From assembly GCA_905204385.1 (NCBI GenBank), contig CAJKZL010000274.1, positions 1-5,063 on the forward strand: a stretch of DNA of 5,063 nt, given 5' to 3'. A model generated the notes under the pieces. That model was given only the letters and a program-made list of their open reading frames with translations, did no database searches and was not told the DNA's origin. A program made the position numbers and the translations under genes. Of this stretch, positions 1 to 5,063 are shown piece after piece; the first letter of the stretch is position 1; the number at the start of each line of letters is the position of its first letter. This DNA comes from an uncultured Odoribacter sp. Its GTDB lineage: Bacteria > Bacteroidota > Bacteroidia > Bacteroidales > Marinifilaceae.

Positions 1-2236
1 GTCCCTGTCGGGTAGGAGTCCATACCCAGGCTGATAAATAATCGAAAAATTCTTCTGCAGTATAGGTATCCTTACTCTTCTCAGCCAGGAAAAACATATA
101 CTCGATCCGTCCGAAGATCTCACCGAATATACGGCCCATCAGCAGACTAGAAGGATCATTGGCTAAATCGGGATTGCGCAGGATTTGCCCCAATCCGAAC
201 TCTTTCTTATCTGTCAGCCAGCTCAGCATCAGATCAGTATATTTTTTCTGCTCAGCGCGTGTGGCAATGTTCATAGTAATCCCATCGCTACCATAATCGA
301 CCACCATACCTCCGATGTGCGACACCAGCATCCGGGCATAAGTGAAAATATTCTGCACCATGGCAAGACTGAGTTCCATCCGTTTTTTATAATTCAGGTC
401 TCCGTCAGCACACCAGGATTCGATGTGTTTTAATGCATACCGGGTGTTTTTCATAAACTGTTTCATCGCCGTATAATGGTCATCGCTGATCAAACCCGAA
501 ATAACAGACGGATCGTACATCAAACGGTTTGCCGGTGCATAAGCACAATTGGGATTCCCCTTTTCGGCTGTTATCCAGCTATCCAGTACCGGCAATTCTT
601 CTTCGGCAGTCTTTGCTTCAAAGACTGGCGCATAAAGCCATTTTATCGCGTAACGGTCGTACTCGCCCGGTCCTTTCGGAATCAGTCGTACTCCTTTTTC
701 AACATCCTTCTCCTCTGCAATGTAATTGTATTCCAGATAATGCATAATAGATGGAGTCACTCCGTACTTCTGAGTAAAGGTTACAGACCGCAACGAATCC
801 AGGGGAAAAGCACTGCCTACCTTATAATTGCTACTTAATCCCAGACATTTACCGGCAAGCTGGGTCATATAGGCTTTCATCAGTTCATACCGAAGTTCCG
901 ACGGGAAGGCACTATTGGTCCGGGCCCTGGCATCCGAGGCTATAGCAGCTCTTTTATAAGTGAATTCCAGAGTTTTCATCAATTCACAATTCATGACAAT
1001 AGGAGTATTCAGGATTTCCCCACTCCGGATATCTGCCAATACGGTATGTTTCGCATATCCTTTCCACAACACAGAATACCAGATCATGCAATGCCGGACA
1101 TCCATCGGGTCAAAGGAAGGATCATCCCGGGGATAAGCCTTCACCTGAATCACATCCTTGAAACCGATAGCTTCGAATGCTTCATTCCAGGCTTCCATAC
1201 CGTCCTTCACTGCTTTCTGCCAATCGGCAGGAATCAAGGTATCCATATAAAACACGATAGGCTTACGGGGAGCGACTAATGTTCCGGCACGATAGGCCGC
1301 CGTGTCCGACGGTTCCAAACGCCAGCGCATCGCATAATTTTTACGCACAAATCCCTGTCCGGCATCGTCGATCCCGTTCATCGCCAGCATCATCGTCCCG
1401 ATGCGCGAATCTGAATATCTCGGCCGCATAGGGGTCTCCGGCAACAACCACAAAATCCGGTCGGACAACACATCGATGGGCCGGTTTCTCTGGATATTCA
1501 CCGCTCCCAGCATATTATAATCCGTAAAATAGTGAAAGTCGGCTGTCACCACAAGCTGATCCGTCCGCGACTTCACTGTTTTCAGTTTGCTCATATCCGC
1601 CTGCAACCTGTAATTACGCTGATTATATCCCCCAAAGGCATTGCTTCCTCCAGCGTCAAACGGACTGGTATATTCCGTATGATCCATAAACAGTTTCGTC
1701 ATGTCTACCACAACGGCACTGCTATCCGGAGTATAAGCCAGAATTTTCAGCGTTTGCCAGACACCGGGGGTATTGGCAGCCTGCAGAGCTCCCCCGATAT
1801 TCTCCTCTTCACTGTCATTCAACAAAAGCGGTTCTCTTTTCAACCGGATCAGCAAAGCAGAATCCCGGCGGCTAAAGTTCAGATAAAGATAATTATTCAA
1901 TTGACCCACAATTCCTTCACCGACATCACTGATTTCATGAATTCCCGTTGTAAACATAAACTCTCTTCCCAACAATCTACAGGGAAATTCGACATACACT
2001 TTTTCTTTTCCGCGTTCCCGGACAGCATGGATGGTCATCAATCCTCCCTTTGAACTGTCAACCTTTTTACCCCTGAAAAGCCTATTGTATGCCTGTTCCC
2101 CGGCAGTAGTCTGCATTACCGGGGCAGGTTGTTTTTGTTTACTCCGGCGCTGCGCCATCCCTGAAGATTGAAAAAACAGCAACAATAGAAAACAGCATAT
2201 CCACACAAACACAACTCTGTATTTCATATCTTTCAT
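1..2236 (-). CDS. Zinc-site-dead Met-zincin paralogue (predicted pseudoprotease), partial at the left edge
   Basis: The gene is open for 745 codons and runs off the window. By comparison with the upstream paralogue, about 150 codons are missing. Residues 8-22 are hydrophobic (VVFVWICCFLLLLFF), and signal peptidase I cleavage is plausible after GMA (residue 28). The domain order matches the neighbour: DUF5118-like (YNRLFRGKK, about 50-86), DUF5117-like (ending LLPETPMRPR, about 273), RWRLEPSDTAAYR at 304-316, and a zincin-like region containing RSGEI (404-408), PLDSLRS, FTQKYG, SIMHY (M498) and YAIKWLY. Aligned without gaps to the neighbour's site, the zinc motif reads QLAGKCLGLSS: H to Q459, E to L460, H to K463, H to S469. 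Zinc binding and peptide hydrolysis by the usual mechanism are therefore not expected. The long intact frame argues for a selected, non-catalytic role such as partner, inhibitor or binding protein, which is inference. The start at 2236 lies one base after the upstream stop with no clear Shine-Dalgarno. ATG 2227 (MKYRVV) is the alternative. Confidence 0.9.
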   Translation of the reverse strand, partial: MKDMKYRVVFVWICCFLLLLFFQSSGMAQRRSKQKQPAPVMQTTAGEQAYNRLFRGKKVDSSKGGLMTIHAVRERGKEKVYVEFPCRLLGREFMFTTGIHEISDVGEGIVGQLNNYLYLNFSRRDSALLIRLKREPLLLNDSEEENIGGALQAANTPGVWQTLKILAYTPDSSAVVVDMTKLFMDHTEYTSPFDAGGSNAFGGYNQRNYRLQADMSKLKTVKSRTDQLVVTADFHYFTDYNMLGAVNIQRNRPIDVLSDRILWLLPETPMRPRYSDSRIGTMMLAMNGIDDAGQGFVRKNYAMRWRLEPSDTAAYRAGTLVAPRKPIVFYMDTLIPADWQKAVKDGMEAWNEAFEAIGFKDVIQVKAYPRDDPSFDPMDVRHCMIWYSVLWKGYAKHTVLADIRSGEILNTPIVMNCELMKTLEFTYKRAAIASDARARTNSAFPSELRYELMKAYMTQLAGKCLGLSSNYKVGSAFPLDSLRSVTFTQKYGVTPSIMHYLEYNYIAEEKDVEKGVRLIPKGPGEYDRYAIKWLYAPVFEAKTAEEELPVLDSWITAEKGNPNCAYAPANRLMYDPSVISGLISDDHYTAMKQFMKNTRYALKHIESWCADGDLNYKKRMELSLAMVQNIFTYARMLVSHIGGMVVDYGSDGITMNIATRAEQKKYTDLMLSWLTDKKEFGLGQILRNPDLANDPSSLLMGRIFGEIFGRIEYMFFLAEKSKDTYTAEEFFDYLSAWVWTPTRQG

Positions 2237-2240
2237 TTTA
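2228..2240 (-). repeat. Stop/start junction, copy 2 (TAAAATGAAAGAT)
   Basis: The TAA of the intact protease is followed by one base and then the ATG of the dead paralogue. It matches the junction at 4917-4929 in 12 of 13 positions. No convincing Shine-Dalgarno lies upstream; the preceding bases (AATGAGAAA) are A-rich, so translation probably depends on coupling or on an A-rich leader. There is no room for a promoter or terminator between the two genes, so they must share an mRNA. Confidence 0.5.
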
Positions 2241-4925
2241 TTTCTCATTAAACATCCGGTTGAGTTTGAAGATCATCAGCCGGTAATAATCCCGGGTGTC
2301 ACCGGAACCTGTAGAAGCTTTTTCTTTCATCAGCCGTTCTATTTTGCGGAGTAAGCTATAATAGTAATAATCTACGGGATAACTTCCCGGAGACAATTGA
2401 GGTTCCCCAAAACCCATAAATTCTTCCTGTCCGGCATAGGATTCTGAGACGATTTCCCTGTTCGAAAACATTCCGGCCATATTTTCGGGAATATCCCCAT
2501 AGTCTGCGCGGCTATTGGCTTTCACAACATCCGGTATTTCCACCCGGCAGGCAAAAGCCTTGGTGGAAGCACTGATGTCTGTTCCCTTCATTCCCTTCCG
2601 ATTCATCGCTGCCGAACGGTAAAGCTGATCGATAAACTTCATCTGCAATTTTTTCTCCACATCACTCAACGTCTTTCCCTGCATCGTCGGACGCATAAAA
2701 TGGCGGTAAAGATCGTCCATATACAACTTTCGGGTATAGGCATCCTTCCCGGCTTTTTCTTCACAGATCACCACATTTCCCAACGCTTTCATCAAGGCAT
2801 TGAAAAGGGCATCCTCCAACTGTCCTGAAATGTTTCCGACTATAGGGTATCCCCGTTGCAGACTCATTGAATTAATCCACGACAGATCATCCAGTTGGTC
2901 CAGTAAAAACTGAACAGATTGCCTCTGTTTCTCCCGTGCTACCGGTTCATAAGCCGGCAAAGCATCGCCGTCGTAACGCTGATTCAGATAAATTCCTCCG
3001 ATATTCAGGGCCACATGATTCAGATAACGGAAATACTGATAAACAATCTCATTATAAATACGCTGGCGGAAAGCATAATCCTTATCCTCCCCATTTGTCC
3101 ATTCATCCAGGTGTTTCATAATATATTTCAGGTTCTTCACCCCATACGCAGCGGCTTTGACCGCATCATCCCCCAAATCTTCTTCCACAGAAGAAGGGTC
3201 GATGCGCAGCCCGATCTGTTGTTTTCCGTAACGGTAGACCGGATCGCCCGATTTTTCTGTAATCCAGCGGTCCAGCACTATTACTTCCTCCTGCGGAGTT
3301 TTCGCATCCAACAAAGGAGTATACAGCCATTTAATGGCATAATAATCATACAATCCCAAATCGGGAGGTGTCAGTTTCACCCCTCTTTCCTTATCTCCCG
3401 GTTGGGCAACATAATTATTCCGGGCATAATCCATAATAGAGTAAGTGGTCCCATGCTTTTGTGTAAACGAAGGCGACCGCAGGGAATCCACCGGAATAGC
3501 CGCCGAGGCCGACATATTATGCATCAGGGCAAGCGTATGTCCCACTTCGTGTGCGACGACATACCGTAAACCTTCTCCCAATATTTCATCGGTGAGATGC
3601 ACACCCCTGACCTCCGGGTCGGCAGCCGCCGTCTGTATCAACCGCCAGCTTTGCAGCATATCCACAATATTATGATAGATATAAACGGTAGCATGTATAA
3701 TTTCACCGGTGCGGGGGTCCACAACCGGCATCCCCATTGCATTGGCAACAGCCGTCGGACAATACCGGACACAGGTATATTTAAAATTTTCCGGATCGAA
3801 TTCCGGGTCATCTTTCGGAAAATCCCGGGCAATAATGGCATTTTTAAAACCGATTTTTTCAAATGCTTTTTGCCAGATCTCGATTCCCGATTTGATATAA
3901 GCCTTCCATGCTTCCGGGAATTTATCATCCACATAATAAACGACAGGCTGTTTCGGTTCCACCAGTTCTCCTCTGCGATAGGCTTCCTCATCGCGGGGTT
4001 CAAGCCGGCGCCTCCAGGCATACATCAAGGGTTCGGTCCCGATACCGGGTTCAAAATGGATCATCCGCTGCGAGAACACCCCGATCCGGTAATCCGCCAG
4101 CCGCGGGCGCATGGGGTTCTCAGGCAACAAATGAATGCTACGGGTCATCAATGCCGTGAAAGGACGTTTACTGACATACGGACGCTTTTCTTTGGCACCG
4201 CGTACACTCACCGAATAAGACAACAGGCTGCGGATACTCACATTATCCCGGAAAGCCTTTATCCCTTCAAGCATCGAATTTTCCCGGCTGAAACTCTTGT
4301 CCAGTTGCCGCTGTCCCCCGGCCAAAGCCGGGGAATGCGGGTAAAATGGATCCAGATACTCCTTATCGCTGACAAAAAAATTGGTCATATCGATCACGAC
4401 AGCAGAGCTATCCGGATTGTAAGCCAGCACTTTATACTTCTCCAATATGGGAGCTTTCATATTCAATGCCAGCCGTTGTTCAATATTTTTATCACCGGTG
4501 ATACAAATACTGTTGGCACCGCTCAGCATATTTACTGCCGAATCGGCCAATGAGAAAATGACATGTACTGCCGGATGAGGAATTTCACCGACATTACCGA
4601 AACGGTTATCCGAAATTTCACTGACTGTGGAAGCTATCAGCATGTCCTTATTCATCTCCTTCAGAGGAAACTCGACATACAGTTTCCCCTCCACCTTATG
4701 CAAAGTCAGTAAACCTTTTACCGTTTCAGCTTTTTTCCCGGCGAATAAACGCTCATAAGGGGTTTGCCGGCGTGCTTGCGGTTGAGCCACCGTTTCCGGC
4801 TGTTTTTTGTTTTTTCTTTTCCATATTCCTTCTGCACCGGAAGCCATCAAAGCCCCCTCACCCAGCAAAGAAATTACTAATACTAAAATAAATGTCTTCA
4901 TTCTCATTATTATATCATCCTTCAT
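2238..4925 (-). CDS. Exported zinc-dependent metalloprotease, DUF5118/DUF5117/Met-zincin type, catalytically intact
   Basis: This is an 895-residue predicted exported metallopeptidase; its substrate is unknown. Residues 1-10 are charged, 11-27 are hydrophobic (FILVLVISLL core), and signal cleavage is likely near residues 27-31. There is no lipobox cysteine, so a periplasmic or secreted protein is expected. A basic, Gln-rich linker (about 35-53) follows, then a DUF5118-like segment (about 55-97, PYERLFAGKK and KLYVEFP), a DUF5117-like segment (about 98-290, ending in LLPENPMRPR), and the zincin domain. The zinc site is HEVGHTLALMH, with H459, E460, H463 and H469. The Met-turn is SIMDY (M498), and the DPRTGEI strand motif is at 403-409. 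The C-terminus is helical. I chose ATG 4925 because GGGAG at 4935-4939 lies 9 bases upstream, it follows the upstream stop by one base, and the paralogue downstream starts the same way (MKD). ATG 4907, preceded by AAGGA, is a good alternative (889 residues). ATG 4982 lies inside the upstream coding tail. Family assignment rests on recalled motifs; no search was run. Confidence 0.93.
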   Translation of the reverse strand: MKDDIIMRMKTFILVLVISLLGEGALMASGAEGIWKRKNKKQPETVAQPQARRQTPYERLFAGKKAETVKGLLTLHKVEGKLYVEFPLKEMNKDMLIASTVSEISDNRFGNVGEIPHPAVHVIFSLADSAVNMLSGANSICITGDKNIEQRLALNMKAPILEKYKVLAYNPDSSAVVIDMTNFFVSDKEYLDPFYPHSPALAGGQRQLDKSFSRENSMLEGIKAFRDNVSIRSLLSYSVSVRGAKEKRPYVSKRPFTALMTRSIHLLPENPMRPRLADYRIGVFSQRMIHFEPGIGTEPLMYAWRRRLEPRDEEAYRRGELVEPKQPVVYYVDDKFPEAWKAYIKSGIEIWQKAFEKIGFKNAIIARDFPKDDPEFDPENFKYTCVRYCPTAVANAMGMPVVDPRTGEIIHATVYIYHNIVDMLQSWRLIQTAAADPEVRGVHLTDEILGEGLRYVVAHEVGHTLALMHNMSASAAIPVDSLRSPSFTQKHGTTYSIMDYARNNYVAQPGDKERGVKLTPPDLGLYDYYAIKWLYTPLLDAKTPQEEVIVLDRWITEKSGDPVYRYGKQQIGLRIDPSSVEEDLGDDAVKAAAYGVKNLKYIMKHLDEWTNGEDKDYAFRQRIYNEIVYQYFRYLNHVALNIGGIYLNQRYDGDALPAYEPVAREKQRQSVQFLLDQLDDLSWINSMSLQRGYPIVGNISGQLEDALFNALMKALGNVVICEEKAGKDAYTRKLYMDDLYRHFMRPTMQGKTLSDVEKKLQMKFIDQLYRSAAMNRKGMKGTDISASTKAFACRVEIPDVVKANSRADYGDIPENMAGMFSNREIVSESYAGQEEFMGFGEPQLSPGSYPVDYYYYSLLRKIERLMKEKASTGSGDTRDYYRLMIFKLNRMFNEK

Positions 4926-4929
4926 TTTA
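4917..4929 (-). repeat. Stop/start junction, copy 1 (TAAAATGAAGGAT)
   Basis: The upstream stop TAA, one spacer base and the protease ATG with its first codons form a 13-base block. The block recurs with a single change at 2228-2240. The compact arrangement favours reinitiation by the terminating ribosome. The near identity of the two junctions fits tandem duplication of a unit that included the junction, although A-rich start regions make part of the match unsurprising. Confidence 0.5.
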
Positions 4930-5058
4930 TTCTTCTCCCAATATAGAAGCATACTTGGGTAAATCCACCCGGTAATTTTCAATCATATATTTCACAACAA
5001 TATCATATTTCAGGTTTATGATCTCATGACCTTTCCGGACCAGCGGATCTTCGGCATC
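4927..5058 (-). CDS. C-terminal tail of an upstream gene, possibly a SusC/D-associated zinc metallohydrolase lipoprotein (partial)
   Basis: Forty-three codons read open to a TAA at 4927-4929, beginning DAEDPLVRKGHEII and ending DLPKYASILGEE. The piece lies on the same strand as the two proteases and ends one base before the next ATG. The pattern K..IV..YM....R.DL..Y..I resembles the C-terminus I associate with the Bacteroidetes zinc metallohydrolase lipoproteins of SusC/SusD operons (PF15890 / TIGR04549 type). That match is from memory over a short stretch and is tentative. The catalytic part would lie outside the window. A TAG codon sits in frame immediately upstream (5059-5061), and no ATG occurs before the internal one at 4986-4988. 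The tail is therefore either the remnant of a gene interrupted by a nonsense or frameshift change, or affected by a sequence error at the edge. The other two frames of this strand also close within about 50 bases. Confidence 0.4.
   Translation of the reverse strand, partial: DAEDPLVRKGHEIINLKYDIVVKYMIENYRVDLPKYASILGEE
4935..4939 (-). promoter_or_regulatory. Ribosome binding site of the intact metalloprotease
   Basis: GGGAG lies 9 bases before ATG 4925, inside the last codons of the upstream tail (ATATTGGGAGAAGAATAAAATG). It supports 4925 over the longer start at 4982. A second purine patch, AAGGA at 4918-4922, sits 10 bases before ATG 4907, so initiation at 4907 cannot be excluded. Such sites are usually weak in Bacteroidetes, so this is only moderate support. 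Confidence 0.5.
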
Positions 5059-5063
5059 CTACG

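Noticed and set aside
830..862. A frameshift or sequencing error hiding a real HExxH in the paralogue
   Set aside because: The frame and similarity are continuous on both sides, the ungapped alignment keeps structural residues, and the dead site cannot be restored by a local shift.
1925..1939. HEISD (residues 100-104) in the dead paralogue as a possible relocated HExxH zinc motif
   Set aside because: The second His is Asp, the site aligns with SEISD in the DUF5117-like region of the active copy, and no distal ligand follows. It is a chance resemblance.
1532..2053. Plus-strand open frame of 173 codons, with other short plus-strand frames between 185 and 1279
   Set aside because: All are antisense to the dead paralogue, which has continuous similarity to its neighbour. 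None has independent coding signals.
2919..3569. Plus-strand open frame of 216 codons
   Set aside because: It is antisense to the conserved zincin region, and its low-complexity Ile/Arg/His composition is typical of reverse-complement reading.
3638..4021. Minus-strand 127-codon frame inside the intact protease in another phase
   Set aside because: It overlaps conserved zincin codons of the main frame and has no plausible initiation context or recognisable protein features.
3597..4553. Plus-strand open frame of 318 codons antisense to the intact protease
   Set aside because: It lies wholly within a well-supported minus-strand gene, and its translation is His/Arg/Ile/Pro-rich with no domain, signal peptide or ribosome binding site. 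It is a shadow frame.
4926..4982. Extended N-terminus of the intact protease from ATG 4982
   Set aside because: The extra 19 residues overlap the upstream coding tail, have no ribosome binding site, and would place the signal peptide away from the N-terminus.

Overview
The window looks like Bacteroidales DNA (a Bacteroides, Parabacteroides, Odoribacter or Butyricimonas type of organism). The grounds are the two large exported proteins, which read as the Bacteroidetes-specific DUF5118/DUF5117/Met-zincin metalloprotease type, moderate GC content by eye, and A-rich start regions. The genus cannot be fixed from this sequence.

All supported coding lies on the minus strand, so transcription runs from the right edge to the left edge. 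In transcription order there are three pieces. (1) At 4927-5058 is the last 43 codons of an upstream gene, whose tail resembles the C-terminus of the zinc metallohydrolase lipoproteins encoded in SusC/SusD-type loci; an in-frame TAG lies at the very edge. (2) At 2238-4925 is a complete 895-residue exported Met-zincin with an intact zinc site, HEVGHTLALMH (H459, E460, H463, H469). (3) From 2236 to the left edge is a tandem paralogue, 745 codons visible and open throughout. It aligns with its neighbour along its length, but every residue of the zinc site is replaced (Q459, L460, K463, S469). It therefore looks like an expressed pseudoprotease rather than a decayed gene.

The genes are separated by a single base at each junction (TAA-A-ATG), and the two junctions are nearly identical over 13 bases. 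This implies one mRNA, probable translational coupling, and a tandem duplication that carried its junction. There is no promoter, terminator, RNA gene, mobile element or CRISPR array in the window. The plus strand holds only antisense shadow frames. No stretch over about 10 bases is left without a gene, apart from the last 5 bases at the right edge.

The main discovery candidate is the co-transcribed pair of an active Met-zincin and a zinc-site-dead paralogue, in what may be a nutrient-import or surface-processing operon. A role for the dead copy as partner, inhibitor, chaperone or binding subunit is inference.
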